Part shown: positions 48,819 to 59,198 of the stretch, piece by piece
Layout of the letters: each line of letters starts with the position of its first letter
Numbering within the stretch: position 1 is the stretch's first letter
Source of the DNA: Brucella pituitosa
GTDB lineage: Bacteria > Pseudomonadota > Alphaproteobacteria > Rhizobiales > Rhizobiaceae
Reading direction: 5' to 3'
DNA length: 64,000 nucleotides
NCBI RefSeq assembly: GCF_003049685.1
Contig: NZ_PYSY02000001.1
Location: 2,401,501-2,465,500 of the forward strand
Translations under genes and position numbers: made by a program
The notes under the pieces: generated by a model
Databases searched by the model: none
What the model was told of the DNA's origin: nothing
What the model saw: the letters and a program-made list of their open reading frames with translations, nothing else

Positions 48819-48986
48819 ATGATCGGCTGCATCCCTCCAATTCTTCTGCTCATGCTAGGCGCTTTGCTTGGTTGGCTGATCGGCGGTGATTATGGCGCCT
48901 TCTGGGGAAGCGCGGCTGGCGTTATCATCGGCGTCATCCTGATGATAACTATCGTCTTTTCGCTGATCAAAGCGCGTGGTCGATAA
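48819..48986 (+). CDS. 55-residue small membrane protein
   Basis: Short gene from ATG 48819 to TAA 48986. The product has two hydrophobic segments (IPPILLLMLGALLGWLI and AAGVIIGVILMITIVFSLI) with a Gly-Asp-Tyr-Gly turn between, so a helical hairpin. A minus-strand parB terminator follows within 5 nt. The ribosome site is weak. Likely real because of membrane pattern and G-x-x-x-G periodicity. Confidence 0.55.
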   Translation: MIGCIPPILLLMLGALLGWLIGGDYGAFWGSAAGVIIGVILMITIVFSLIKARGR

Positions 48987-48990
48987 AACG

Positions 48991-49020
48991 AAAAAGCCGT
49001 GAAACAAATGTTCCACGGCC
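48991..49020 (-). terminator. parB terminator
   Basis: On the minus strand GCCGTG...CACGGC stem followed by TTTTTCGTTTT, 28 nt after the parB stop. Confidence 0.85.
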
Positions 49021-49048
49021 TCAAAGTCTGATTTCTAAACAGATGTCG

Positions 49049-49922
49049 TCAGCTCTGCAGGCGACGGCAGATTTCGTCGAGCTGCTCAAGAGAGCTGTAA
49101 CGAACTTTAACCTCACCGCCACGCTCCCGGTGATTGATTTCGACCTTCATGCCGGTGACGTCGGAAAGCAGCTTTTCAAGCGCCTTTGTATCGGCATCTT
49201 TCTCAATCGGCGCGCTTACCCGGCTTTGGCTCAGCACCGCTGCGCGCTTGTGACAGCGCTTCGACCTGACGAACAGACAAACCTTCCTTGACCACGCGCT
49301 CCGCCAGAGCTGTCGGATCTTCCATGGTAATCAGGCTACGCGCATGACCGGCAGACAAAGCACCATCCGAGATGAAATCCTGCACGCGCTGCGGCAGCTT
49401 CAGAAGACGCAGCGTATTGGCCACATGGCTTCGGCTTTTACCGATCACCTGTGCAAGATCGTTCTGCGTATAATCGTGATTATCGATAAGCTGTTGATAT
49501 CCCATTGCTTCTTCGACCGCATTCAGGTCGGCACGCTGAACGTTTTCAACGATTGCGATCTCAAGTGCAATGCGATCATCGACATCGCGAATGATAACCG
49601 GGATCGTATCGATGCCCGCACGCTGCGATGCGCGCCAGCGACGTTCACCAGCGATCAGCTCAAAGCGATCTGGCTCACCTGGTGCCGGACGCACGACGAT
49701 TGGTTGAACAACACCGTGTTCTTTGATCGACTGCGCCAGATCTTCGAGATCTACTTCCGAGAACATGCGACGCGGGTTGCGTGGATTGCGCGTGACGAAC
49801 TCAATTGGAACGTTACGCTCGCTGCTGATCGGCACCTTGCGTTCTTCCGCCGGGCGGTCGATTTCACCAATCAGTGCGGCCAAGCCGCGGCCAAGGCGCT
49901 TTTTTGAAGGATCGTCGTTCAT
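49049..49922 (-). CDS. parB: Chromosome partitioning protein ParB, one frameshift
   Basis: About 290 residues. ParB binds parS, clamps DNA using CTP and forms the segregation complex for ParA. MNDDPSKKRLGRGLAALIGE start, the CTPase/ParB-N motif ELIAGERRWRASQRAG, helix-turn-helix TQNDLAQVIGKSRSHVANTLRLL and the C-terminal dimer domain VEINHRERGGEVKVRYSSLEQLDEI. ATG 49922. One extra base near 49226 shifts the frame before SRVSAPIEK; since ParB is needed for segregation I treat it as sequence error. Operon with parA, exact parS sites nearby. Confidence 0.93.
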
Positions 49923-49987
49923 CGTCGGCAGTTCCTGCAATTGTTACGTAGTCGAATCGATCAAGTGTCCCATTTGGGGAACACTCA

Positions 49988-50815
49988 CTAATTATGCGGC
50001 TTTAAGCTGCCGCTCCGCTGGATGACTTCCGATGCGAGCTGCAAATAAGCCTGACTGCCAGCACATTTCAAATCATAGAGAATAGCTGGCTTGCCGTGGG
50101 ATGGTGCTTCCGACACCCGCACATTGCGTGGGATAACGGTGCGATAGACCTTCTCGCCCATGAAGGCGCGAACATCATCGACAACCTGCGAGGCGAGATT
50201 GTTACGGCTGTCGAACATTGTCAGGACAATTCCCTGAATTGTCAGCTCTGAATTAATGCTCGACCGTACCTGATCAACGGTCTGCAGAAGCTGGCTCAGA
50301 CCTTCCAGTGCAAAGAATTCACACTGCAGGGGAACCATAACTGAATCCGCTGCAGCCATTGCATTCAGCGTCAGCAAATTCAATGATGGCGGGCAATCAA
50401 CCAGAATGTAAGAGAACTTGTCAGCAACAGCGGAATCAAAGCGCAATGCATCGCGCAAGCGACGTGTACGATCAGGTGCCTGTGCTATTTCCATCTCGAT
50501 ACCGAGAAGATCGAGCGTAGAAGGAACGATATAAAGGTTTGGAACATCGCTCTGCATGGCCGCCTCATTTGCAGAGGCCGCCTGCGTCAGCACGTCATAA
50601 GACGAAAGCGGACGGTTAAGGCGATCAATTCCGAGGCCAGTACTGGCATTTCCCTGCGGGTCGAGGTCAACGATCAGCACAGTTTCGCCAATGGCTGCAA
50701 GTGCTGTCGCAAGGTTAATGGCTGTCGTTGTCTTACCAACGCCACCCTTCTGATTTGCAATGGTTATGATCCTGGATCTTTTGCTCATTACCGTCGCCCT
50801 GCTGCTTTCTGTCAT
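49988..50815 (-). CDS. parA: Chromosome partitioning ATPase ParA
   Basis: A 275-residue deviant Walker ATPase: NQKGGVGKTTTAINLATAL (Walker A'), VLIVDLDPQGNASTGLG, ILVDCPPSLNLLTLNAM. It moves ParB-parS complexes along the nucleoid. ATG 50815 or 50788 (MSKRSRIITIANQ) are both plausible starts; a GGAA and an AGGG lie before each. Follows rsmG and precedes parB by 65 nt. Confidence 0.95.
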   Translation of the reverse strand: MTESSRATVMSKRSRIITIANQKGGVGKTTTAINLATALAAIGETVLIVDLDPQGNASTGLGIDRLNRPLSSYDVLTQAASANEAAMQSDVPNLYIVPSTLDLLGIEMEIAQAPDRTRRLRDALRFDSAVADKFSYILVDCPPSLNLLTLNAMAAADSVMVPLQCEFFALEGLSQLLQTVDQVRSSINSELTIQGIVLTMFDSRNNLASQVVDDVRAFMGEKVYRTVIPRNVRVSEAPSHGKPAILYDLKCAGSQAYLQLASEVIQRSGSLKPHN

Positions 50816-50841
50816 ATCGATTCCGGAATAACTGGGCCGGA

Positions 50842-51483
50842 TTAACCGGAGATGCGTCGCAGATTGCTGATCTCAAGTATCACCGAGCTATTATCGATAG
50901 CACTTTCATGTTGTACCAGATCGAAACTCCAGCCGACACGGCTTTCATCGATTTCTCTCTGGTAATCCCGACCTTTTTGGAAAAGTGCCTTTGAACCACT
51001 GGTTAACCAGGGCTCGGCAAGCTTGAAAAGATCGCTCAACGAGGCGAGTGCACGGGCTGTTACGATATCCGGCACATCGATTTTATCCCACATAGCTTCA
51101 ATACGTGCGGAGTGAATGCGTGCTGGCACAGTCAAATGACCAGCTGCGGTACGAAGGAAGGCCGCTTTTTTTCCCGCACTTTCAACAAGATCAATCGAAG
51201 CGCCGGGAGATTCTTTCAGAAAACAGGCAGTTACAATACCGGGGAAGCCACCACCGGAACCAAGATCGAGCCATCGCTTTGCATCTGATGCAAGCGGAAA
51301 TAGTTGTGCGCTATCGAGAATATGGCGGTTCCAGAGATCAGCGAGTGTCGAAGGAGATGCCAGATTGATGGCCGATGACCACTTGCGGAACAGCTCTTCA
51401 AAGGCAATCAACCGGTCCGTTGTTTCACGTGAAACATCAGGAACAATCGATTTCAAGCTCGAATAACGTCTATCCACAGTCAT
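50842..51483 (-). CDS. rsmG: 16S rRNA (guanine527-N7) methyltransferase RsmG
   Basis: A 213-residue SAM-dependent methyltransferase (GidB) modifying G527 in the 530 loop. Motif [35 protein letters not shown] 51483 overlaps the mnmG stop (ATGA). A perfect parS site is embedded in its codons for VSRET. Order mnmG-rsmG-parA-parB is typical near bacterial origins. Confidence 0.95.
   Translation of the reverse strand: MTVDRRYSSLKSIVPDVSRETTDRLIAFEELFRKWSSAINLASPSTLADLWNRHILDSAQLFPLASDAKRWLDLGSGGGFPGIVTACFLKESPGASIDLVESAGKKAAFLRTAAGHLTVPARIHSARIEAMWDKIDVPDIVTARALASLSDLFKLAEPWLTSGSKALFQKGRDYQREIDESRVGWSFDLVQHESAIDNSSVILEISNLRRISG
51421..51436. promoter_or_regulatory. parS centromere site 1 (perfect)
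   Basis: TGTTTCACGTGAAACA, an exact 16-bp palindrome identical to the alphaproteobacterial parS consensus, inside rsmG. Confidence 0.93.
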
Positions 51484-53398
51484 GCTACGCCCTTTTCGGC
51501 GCTTAGTTCAGCCGCCGCGCGTTCGCGCGTGCCGTGCTTCTTGATATGCGTAATAAGCAATGCAAGCGCTGCCGGTGTAATACCTTCAACGCGTTGCGCC
51601 TCGGCAATTGTCTCAGGCTTACGCTGCTTGAGCTTGGCTTTAAGCTCATTGGAAAGACCGAGATCCCATCAAAATCCAATGTTGCCGGAATGAAAAGCCG
51701 TTCCTCGCGTTCCATCACAGCGATATCGCTTTGCTGGCGATCCATATAAACCGAGTATTGTGCTTCGATTTCCAGCGCTTCCCGCGTGATAGAATCAATT
51801 GCATTCAGCTCTGGCCAGATAGTCTGCAGCTTCTGCAAATCGATATCCGGATAAGACAGCAGATCATAGGCCGAGCGACGAACGCCATCCTGATTAAGAT
51901 GAAGGTCATGTCGGCTTGCCTGATTTGGTGTGATAGTCAGCTCTTTAGTCATTCTACGCGCCAACGACAAAGCATCCTGACGGGCAGCAAACTTATCGCG
52001 GCGATCGCTGCCGAGAATACCGAGCTGATCCGCTAAAGGCGTCAGTCGCTGATCCGCATTGTCAGCACGCAACGACAGACGGAACTCCGCGCGTGATGTA
52101 AACATACGATAAGGTTCGCTCACACCTCTGGAAGTCAGATCATCGACCATGACGCCGATATAAGCTTCAGTGCGCTGTATGATAATTGGATCGCTGCCCC
52201 CTGCCCGCTTGGCGGCATTGAGGCCAGCGAGAAGTCCCTGCGCTCCCGCTTCTTCGTAGCCAGTGGTGCCATTGATCTGCCCTGCAAGGAAAAGCCCGGT
52301 GACGCGTCGTGTCTCCAGACTGCGCTTCAACTCGCGCGGATCAATAAAATCATATTCAATAGCGTATCCCGGCTGAAGCATAATCGCCTTCTCCAGACCC
52401 GGAATGGTCGCGAGGTAGGCAAGTTGGACTTCTTCAGGCAGCGACGTCGAAATTCCGTTCGGATAAACAGTGTGGTCGTCCAGTCCTTCTGGTTCCAGAA
52501 AGATCTGATGTCCATCCCGGTCCCCGAACTTGACGATCTTGTCTTCCACCGATGGACAATAGCGTGGACCGATCCCTTCGATAGAACCAGAATACATCGC
52601 CGACCGATGAAGATTGGCACGAATTATGGCGTGGGTTTCAGGCGTCGTGCGGGTAATACCGCAATCAATCTGCGGTGTCGTGATCTTATCCGTCATCAGA
52701 GAAAACGGAACCGGGTCCTCGTCTGCAGACTGCATATCAAGGCTCTGCCAGTCGATTGTCCGTCCATCGAGACGCGGCGGCGTCCCTGTCTTAAGCCGAC
52801 CGACTGCAAAACCAAGACCACGCAAAGTATCAGAAAGGCCCAGCGCAGGCTTTTCACCCATGCGTCCAGCAGGGATCTTCTTTTCGCCAATATGGATAAG
52901 GCCGTTCAGGAACGTACCAGTGGTCAATACAACTGCGGCACAAGAGAGCTCGCGACCATCGCCGAGAACGACGCCGGAAATGCTTCCATCGGTGATGCGA
53001 ATGTCGGAAGCGCCACCCTCAACAACCGTAAGGTTCTCCTGCTCAGAAATGAGTTCCTGCATCGCCAGCCGATAAAGCTTACGATCAGCCTGCGTGCGTG
53101 GACCGCGTACCGCTGGGCCTTTACGACGATTGAGCAAACGAAACTGAATACCAGCCTTATCGGCAACGCGGCCCATAAGGCCATCAAGTGCATCAATCTC
53201 GCGAACAAGATGTCCCTTTCCCAAACCACCAATGGCCGGGTTACAGGACATGATACCAATCGTATCAAAACGATGCGTCACGAGAGCAGTGCGAGCGCCA
53301 GCGCGAGCCGAAGCTGCCGCCGCCTCACAGCCCGCATGTCCACCACCAATAACAATGACATCAAAAGCTGTCACTTCGGTAGAACTCTTGGTGTTCAT
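51480..53398 (-). CDS. mnmG: tRNA uridine-5-carboxymethylaminomethyl enzyme MnmG (GidA), one frameshift near the 3' end
   Basis: FAD protein that with MnmE modifies U34 of tRNA wobble positions. FAD motif [41 protein letters not shown], and [14 protein letters not shown] are typical. One missing G near 51664 breaks the frame (expected [16 protein letters not shown]); with it restored the protein continues through [20 protein letters not shown] to TGA 51480, about 639 residues. The stop overlaps rsmG ATG. Confidence 0.94.
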
Positions 53399-53564
53399 CC
53401 TGATGCATCCGAATCCAGTTTAGAAAGCAGTCTCTTTGACATGTTTATGCCTTCGGCGGAAGGGGTAACCCAACCAGACCGCGATCAACTCTTTGATAAA
53501 TTTGATACGGAACGCGACTCACGGATGTGAATGGGAGTCAATAAGCCGGAACAGATTCCACAGA

Positions 53565-53580
53565 TGTTTCACGTGAAACA
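53565..53580. promoter_or_regulatory. parS centromere site 2 (perfect)
   Basis: TGTTTCACGTGAAACA, exact consensus, in the 227-nt gap between mnmE and mnmG. The gap otherwise holds only the mnmG leader. Confidence 0.95.
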
Positions 53581-53608
53581 CTGTTGAGTGCTATTGGCTA
53601 AAGCCCAC

Positions 53609-53624
53609 TGTTTCACGTGAATCA
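53609..53624. promoter_or_regulatory. parS-like site 3 (15/16)
   Basis: TGTTTCACGTGAATCA, one mismatch to consensus, 28 bp after site 2 and 1 nt from the mnmE stop. Confidence 0.85.
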
Positions 53625-53625
53625 C

Positions 53626-54954
53626 TCATTTTCCTATGCAAAACTGTGAGAAAATGACATCCAATATCTCTTCGACATCGACGTCACCGGTAATCCGGCC
53701 AAGATATTGAGATGCGCGACGCATATTCTCCGCGCGCAGCTCCAGCGGAAGATCGTCCCGTTCGGCGGCCGTGTCGATTTCGGAAATCGTCGATTGCAGC
53801 AGATTGATATGTCTTTGGCGCGTCGGGACAGCATCATTGATTAGTCCGATGCGTTCTTCGGCAAATGCCTGCAAGGCTTCCAACAGATGGCTGAGACCAT
53901 CCGCAGTCTTTGTTGAAATGAGATACTGCCAGGCCGCTCTGTCACCTGTACCAAGGTCAGCTTTGGTCCCGATGGTCCAGACATCCGCACCACCATTATC
54001 TAAAGAAACAGCAATTGGATTTTGCATATCTTCAAGCAGCAAAACCAAATCCGCTTCAGCAGCGCGCTCCCGCGCGCGATCAATACCGATCTTCTCAACC
54101 TTGCTTGTGGTCTCTCTCAATCCCGCAGTATCCGTCACATAAACCGGAATGCCGCCAAGGTTCAGTTTCACTTCCAGAAGATCGCGTGTTGTCCCCGCCT
54201 CATCTGAAATAATCGCAATCTCACGACCCGCAAGTAAATTGAGCAGGCTGGACTTACCAGCGTTCGGCGCGCCAGCAATAACCACATGTAGACCATCACG
54301 CAGCATTGCAGCGCGTTTTCCGCTCTCTATATGACGCCCAATCTCACCCTGCAGGCTTTTGAGCTGTTCCCAAACCTGCCCCGAAACGGAACCGGGGACA
54401 TCGCTCTCATCAGCGAAGTCCAACTCAGCTTCAATTAAAGCCCGAGCGCGCACCAGCCTTTGGCGCCATTCCGTATAAAGTTGACGCTGTGCGCCGGAGG
54501 CAACCTGCAATGCCAGACGGCGCTGCCCTTCCGTTTCTGCCGCAATCAGATCCGCCAGACCTTCCGCAATTGTCAGATCCATCTTACCGTTGGTAAAAGC
54601 CCGGCGCGTAAACTCTCCAGCTTCTGCAATTCGACAATTCGGGAAGCTACCGAGCTCCTCAAGCAGTTTTTCAACAACAGCGATACCGCCATGAAGATGG
54701 AACTCCGCGCAGTCTTCACCGGTAAAGCTGTTCGGACCGGGAAAGAAAAGCGCCAGCCCACGGTCGATGGCATCTCCATTCCGTGTGCGGAACGTCTTGT
54801 AAGCAGCATAACGCGGCTCGATCATCTTGCCAATAATCGTTTCGATTACGAATCGAACTTGCGGACCTGATATCCGAACGACTGCAACGCCCGACGGAAG
54901 GCGCCCACTCGACAAGGCAAAAATGGTGTCCTGAAGATGTTGCGGCTCGCTCAT
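53626..54954 (-). CDS. mnmE: tRNA modification GTPase MnmE (TrmE)
   Basis: A 442-residue GTPase partner of MnmG. N-terminal formyl-THF-binding part (DTIFALSSGRLPSGVAVVRISG), G domain GAPNAGKSSLLNLL, DTAGLRET, and the C-terminal FCIGK with the conserved Cys. Intact. Divergent from the thioredoxin-domain gene. Confidence 0.96.
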   Translation of the reverse strand: MSEPQHLQDTIFALSSGRLPSGVAVVRISGPQVRFVIETIIGKMIEPRYAAYKTFRTRNGDAIDRGLALFFPGPNSFTGEDCAEFHLHGGIAVVEKLLEELGSFPNCRIAEAGEFTRRAFTNGKMDLTIAEGLADLIAAETEGQRRLALQVASGAQRQLYTEWRQRLVRARALIEAELDFADESDVPGSVSGQVWEQLKSLQGEIGRHIESGKRAAMLRDGLHVVIAGAPNAGKSSLLNLLAGREIAIISDEAGTTRDLLEVKLNLGGIPVYVTDTAGLRETTSKVEKIGIDRARERAAEADLVLLLEDMQNPIAVSLDNGGADVWTIGTKADLGTGDRAAWQYLISTKTADGLSHLLEALQAFAEERIGLINDAVPTRQRHINLLQSTISEIDTAAERDDLPLELRAENMRRASQYLGRITGDVDVEEILDVIFSQFCIGK

Positions 54955-55017
54955 TTGATTTCCCGTTCTATATAGATGAGTACGTGATATTCATTCGTGT
55001 CAGGAAAGAAAAGGCTT

Positions 55018-57026
55018 ATGACTGATATCAGCAGCAACCGGCTTAGCCGCGAGCCTAGTGCTTATCTTCGTCAGCATGCCGATAATCCGGTTCATTGGCA
55101 GCCTTGGGGCAAAGATGCACTGAATGCTGCACGCGAATTGAACCGCCCTATCCTGCTGTCCGTTGGTTACGCTGCCTGCCATTGGTGTCATGTCATGGCG
55201 CATGAGTCTTTCGAAGACCCAGAAGTTGCTGGCGTTATGAATAGGCTATTCGTCAATGTGAAAGTGGATCGCGAGGAACGGCCTGATATCGATCAGATTT
55301 ATATGGCTGCGTTAAGTGCCATGGGCCAGCAAGGTGGGTGGCCGCTCACCATGTTCCTGCGTCCTGATGGTAAGCCGTTCTGGGGTGGAACTTATTTTCC
55401 TCCGAAAGCGCGTCATAACCTGCCCGGCTTCGTTGACGTGCTCAAAGCGGTCAATAATCTCTGGCAGGGAAATCAAGAAAAAATTAACCATAATGCCGAA
55501 GCTGTGTTCAGCCATCTGGAGGTACAACTGGCTGCACAAAGTGAAGCACGCGCCAATGAAGTGACGCGATTTAACGAAGTTGCAGACCGTATCCATGCGA
55601 TGTTCGATCCGGTGCGCGGTGGCATTGATAATGCGCCCAAGTTCCCCAATGCACCCTTCATGGATGCCTTATGGCTGTCCTGGCTCTATAATCGCGAAGT
55701 TTCACATCGCGATGCGTTTCTGCTTTCTCTCAGAACAATGTTGCAAGGTGGCATTTACGATCATCTGGGGGGTGGGCTTTGTCGCTATAGTGTCGATGCT
55801 GACTGGCTCGTTCCGCATTTTGAGAAGATGCTTTATGACAATGCGCAAGCTATTCGCCATGCGACTTATGCCTATGCAGAAACCAAAGATGAATTGTTCC
55901 GTATCCGAATCGAAGAGATAATCGAGTGGCTGGTGCGCGAAATGCGGTTGCCCGATGGTAGCTTTGCATCAAGTCTCGATGCGGACAGCGAAGGCGAAGA
56001 GGGTAAGTTCTATATCTTCTCAGAGGCCGAAATCGACAACGTCCTCGGCGATCAGGCGAGCGATTTCAAGAACTATTATGGCGTGAAGCCCGCAGGCAAT
56101 TTTGAAGGCAGCAACATTCTCAACCGTCTTCATGCCGTCAACGAAGAACCTTCGGTTCCCCCGGATATCGCGGCTGCCAGAAATAAGCTTCTCGACTATC
56201 GCAATGCTCGTGTTCGACCGGGCCGCGATGAAAGCTTTGACAGACTGGAACGCCCTCATGATCCGCGCATTGGCTGAAGCCGGCCGCAGCTTCAAGCGAT
56301 CAGACTGGATTGAATATGCAGTTTCAACCTATCGTTCGATAGGAGCATCGTTCGATGATGGGCGCATGGCGCATTGCCAAATGGATGATGTGCTGGTCTA
56401 CCCCGCTCTCGACAGATTACGCAGCGATGATGAATGCCGCCCTTTCGCTGTTTGAAGCGACGGGGGACAGAACATTTATCCGCGATGCGATAGCTCTCAA
56501 AGAGGCGCTTGATGCAAACAATCGCGATGCATCCGGCAATTATCGGCTCTCAGCTCTCAATGCCGAGGATGTTATTCTGCATAGCTATGGCGACTATGAT
56601 GAAGCGATCCCAAGCGCGACAAGCCAGATCATCGAAGCATTCACACGACTGTTTCTCGTTACCGGAGATTTGCATCTCTATACGCAGAATGAACGTCTGG
56701 TCGAACAGGCCATGGGGCGTGCGCTCGTCCAGCAATATGGTCAGATTGGTATCTTGAACGCTGCCCGCTTTGCAGCCGAACCGCTGTCTCTGGTGATTGC
56801 TGATGAAAGCGTCGACGGCGAACTCAGCTTATTGGCTCAACGAATTCCCGATCCGCGTCGGGTCGATAAGTTCATTCAGTTTGAAGCTGGAAAAGCGATT
56901 GAACTTCCGACTGGCGGCACCGCACATGCAGATAAACCGTCAGCCTGGCTCTGTAAGGGGCAAGTCTGCCTCGCGCCTGTCGAGACCCCTGCCGCACTCG
57001 AAATCCTGCTGAGAGGCCATTCCTGA
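55018..57026 (+). CDS. Thioredoxin-domain (DUF255/YyaL-type) protein, two frameshifts
   Basis: About 670 residues: N-terminal thioredoxin-like DUF255 domain with CHWCHVMAHESFED, followed by a six-hairpin glycosidase-like domain (LYDNAQAIRHATYAY, DADSEGEEGKFYIFSEAEI). YyaL/SPATA20 family; function is not defined. ATG 55018 follows AAGG; a GTG at 54997 is possible. The frame shifts near 56233 (R-D-E/K-ALTDWNALMIRALAEAG) and near 56412 (STDYAAMMNAALSLF), each in a short homopolymer or dinucleotide. Confidence 0.85.
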
Positions 57027-57049
57027 TAATTTCAAAGATTAGAAAAGAT

Positions 57050-57084
57050 AAACGCCGCGTTGATTAATCAGCGCGGCGTTTTGT
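57050..57084. terminator. Bidirectional terminator between thioredoxin-domain gene and rho
   Basis: AACGCCGCG-ttgattaatcag-CGCGGCGTT with T-rich flank; serves both convergent genes. Confidence 0.85.
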
Positions 57085-57105
57085 TTGAATATGGATAAAC
57101 CGAAA

Positions 57106-58371
57106 TTACGTGTTCATCGAGTCGAAGAACTCGCCATTGCTCTTTGTCTGCTTGAGCTTGTCGATGAGGAACTCGATCGCGTCGGTTGTTCCCATTGGCG
57201 CAAGAATACGGCGAAGTACGAAAATCTTCTGAAGATCAGCGCGTGGGACGAGCAGGTCTTCCTTACGCGTACCGGACTTGAGAATGTCCATGGCCGGGAA
57301 GATGCGCTTGTCGGCAACCTTGCGGTCGAGAACGATTTCCGAGTTACCTGTGCCCTTGAATTCTTCAAAGATCACTTCGTCCATGCGCGAGCCGGTGTCG
57401 ATCAGCGCCGTCGCGATGATGGTGAGCGAGCCACCCTCTTCGATGTTACGGGCGGCACCGAAGAAGCGCTTTGGACGCTGGAGTGCGTTTGCATCGACAC
57501 CACCGGTCAGAACCTTACCGGATGAAGGGACAACAGTGTTGTAAGCGCGTCCGAGACGCGTGATGGAGTCGAGAAGGATCACAACGTCGCGGCCATGTTC
57601 GACAAGGCGCTTAGCCTTTTCGATGACCATTTCGGCGACTTGAACGTGGCGCGATGCCGGTTCATCGAAGGTCGAAGAAACAACTTCACCCTTCACGGAA
57701 CGCTGCATGTCGGTCACTTCTTCCGGACGTTCGTCAATCAGAAGAACGATCAGATAGCATTCAGGATGATTGGCTGTGATCGAATGCGCAATGTTCTGCA
57801 AGAGAACAGTCTTACCGGTACGCGGCGGAGCAACGATCAGGCCGCGCTGGCCCTTGCCGAGCGGAGCAACCAGATCGATAACGCGGGACGAAAGATCCTT
57901 CGAGGTCGGAACTTCCAGTTCCATCTTGAAGCGCTCATTCGGATAAAGCGGCGTCAGGTTATCAAAGTGAACCTTGTGACGGATCTTTTCCGGGTCTTCA
58001 AAATTGATCGTGTTGACCTTGAGAAGCGCGAAATAACGTTCGCCTTCCTTTGGACCACGGATCGGGCCTTCTACCGTATCGCCGGTCTTCAGCGAGAAGC
58101 GGCGAAGCTGGGAAGGAGAAATATAAATATCGTCAGGACCCGGGAGATAATTGGCGTCGGCAGAGCGCAGGAAGCCAAATCCGTCCTGCAGCACTTCAAC
58201 AACGCCCTCGCCGATAATTTCGACGTCCTGAGCAGCGAGGCTCTTGAGGATCGCGAACATCAGTTCCTGCTTGCGCATGGCGCTCGCATTTTCGACCTCA
58301 AGCGTTTCGGCAAATGCCAGCAGCTCGACCGGGGTCTTATTTTTAAGTTCTTGTAGTTTCATTTCCTGCAT
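57106..58371 (-). CDS. rho: Transcription termination factor Rho
   Basis: A 421-residue hexameric RNA helicase. RNA-binding cold-shock-like part [20 protein letters not shown], Walker [14 protein letters not shown]-loop/R-loop region [14 protein letters not shown] and [14 protein letters not shown] 58371 ([10 protein letters not shown]) fits the family start; it has only a weak ribosome site. The 287-nt region upstream (58372-58658) includes the hemJ terminator and a long rho leader in which autoregulation is plausible. Confidence 0.97.
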   Translation of the reverse strand: MQEMKLQELKNKTPVELLAFAETLEVENASAMRKQELMFAILKSLAAQDVEIIGEGVVEVLQDGFGFLRSADANYLPGPDDIYISPSQLRRFSLKTGDTVEGPIRGPKEGERYFALLKVNTINFEDPEKIRHKVHFDNLTPLYPNERFKMELEVPTSKDLSSRVIDLVAPLGKGQRGLIVAPPRTGKTVLLQNIAHSITANHPECYLIVLLIDERPEEVTDMQRSVKGEVVSSTFDEPASRHVQVAEMVIEKAKRLVEHGRDVVILLDSITRLGRAYNTVVPSSGKVLTGGVDANALQRPKRFFGAARNIEEGGSLTIIATALIDTGSRMDEVIFEEFKGTGNSEIVLDRKVADKRIFPAMDILKSGTRKEDLLVPRADLQKIFVLRRILAPMGTTDAIEFLIDKLKQTKSNGEFFDSMNT

Positions 58372-58613
58372 GTGTGAGGAACTCTTTTGAAATTTAAGGA
58401 GAAAATGCAGTTGTTCGGAAAGGTGGTCACTTTGGTAATGTGACCGGCATCGAAGGCCTGCTGTCATGGTGGGAAGAGGACTCATCCATACCGGTTTGCA
58501 GCACGAAGAGCAAGCCTCACATAAGGCGTGTCGGTCTTTTGTTCAATAGGTAAAAGCTAGTGCGAGTCTCAGAAAATGGAAAGTGGCTCTGCTAAAAATA
58601 CCCGGTGCCAAAT

Positions 58614-58645
58614 AAAAAGCCCGGATAAATACCGGGCTTTCTTTA
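58614..58645 (-). terminator. hemJ terminator
   Basis: AAAGCCCGG-tatttat-CCGGGCTTT on the minus strand followed by TTATTT, 14 nt after the hemJ stop. Confidence 0.85.
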
Positions 58646-58658
58646 TAAAATTTGGAAA

Positions 58659-59198
58659 TCAGAACGGTTTCACGATCACAAGAATGACGATGAAGATCAT
58701 TAGGATCGTCGGTACTTCATTGATGATTCGCCAATGTTTGGCCGATTTGGTGTTGCGATCTTCTGCAAAAAGCCGCGTCGCCTTTGACAGATAACCGTGC
58801 AGACCGGACATCAACACGACAAGCAAAAGCTTTGCATGCAACCAGCCACCCTTAAAGCCAAAAATCTCCCACGCCATCCATAGGCCAGCGATCCAGGTCA
58901 CAACCATAGCGGGATTGATGATGAAACGAAGCAACCGCTTTTCCATCACCTTGAAGGTTTCAGAGGTTTCGGAACCGGGTGTTGCGGCACAATGATAGAC
59001 GAAAAGACGCGGGAGATAGAGCATTCCCGCCATCCAGGCGATCACGGCAATGACGTGGATCGATTTGATCCAAAGATAAGCATCAGCTGGATTCACGTGA
59101 AACAATCCCCATAAACCGAGTACCACTACTGCAAGACCAACGATGGTACGGATCAGAGCGGCCTTGCCGCTGTTTGCCTTATCGGAAGCACTCATCAT
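58659..59198 (-). CDS. hemJ: Protoporphyrinogen IX oxidase HemJ
   Basis: A 179-residue membrane protein with about four hydrophobic helices and conserved His in IKSIHVIAVIAWMAGMLYLPRLFVYH, the HemJ/UPF0093 pattern. It oxidises protoporphyrinogen to protoporphyrin in heme synthesis. It overlaps the hemE stop by 1 nt (TGATG), so the two heme genes are coupled. Confidence 0.93.
   Translation of the reverse strand: MMSASDKANSGKAALIRTIVGLAVVVLGLWGLFHVNPADAYLWIKSIHVIAVIAWMAGMLYLPRLFVYHCAATPGSETSETFKVMEKRLLRFIINPAMVVTWIAGLWMAWEIFGFKGGWLHAKLLLVVLMSGLHGYLSKATRLFAEDRNTKSAKHWRIINEVPTILMIFIVILVIVKPF
59089..59104. promoter_or_regulatory. parS-like site 4 (14/16)
   Basis: GGATTCACGTGAAACA differs from consensus at two positions on one arm; lies within hemJ codons, 1.1 kb from oriC. 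Functional status uncertain. Confidence 0.55.

Noticed and set aside
52424..53530. 368-codon plus-strand open frame opposite mnmG
   Set aside because: mnmG on the minus strand is certain; the frame has no ribosome site or motif.
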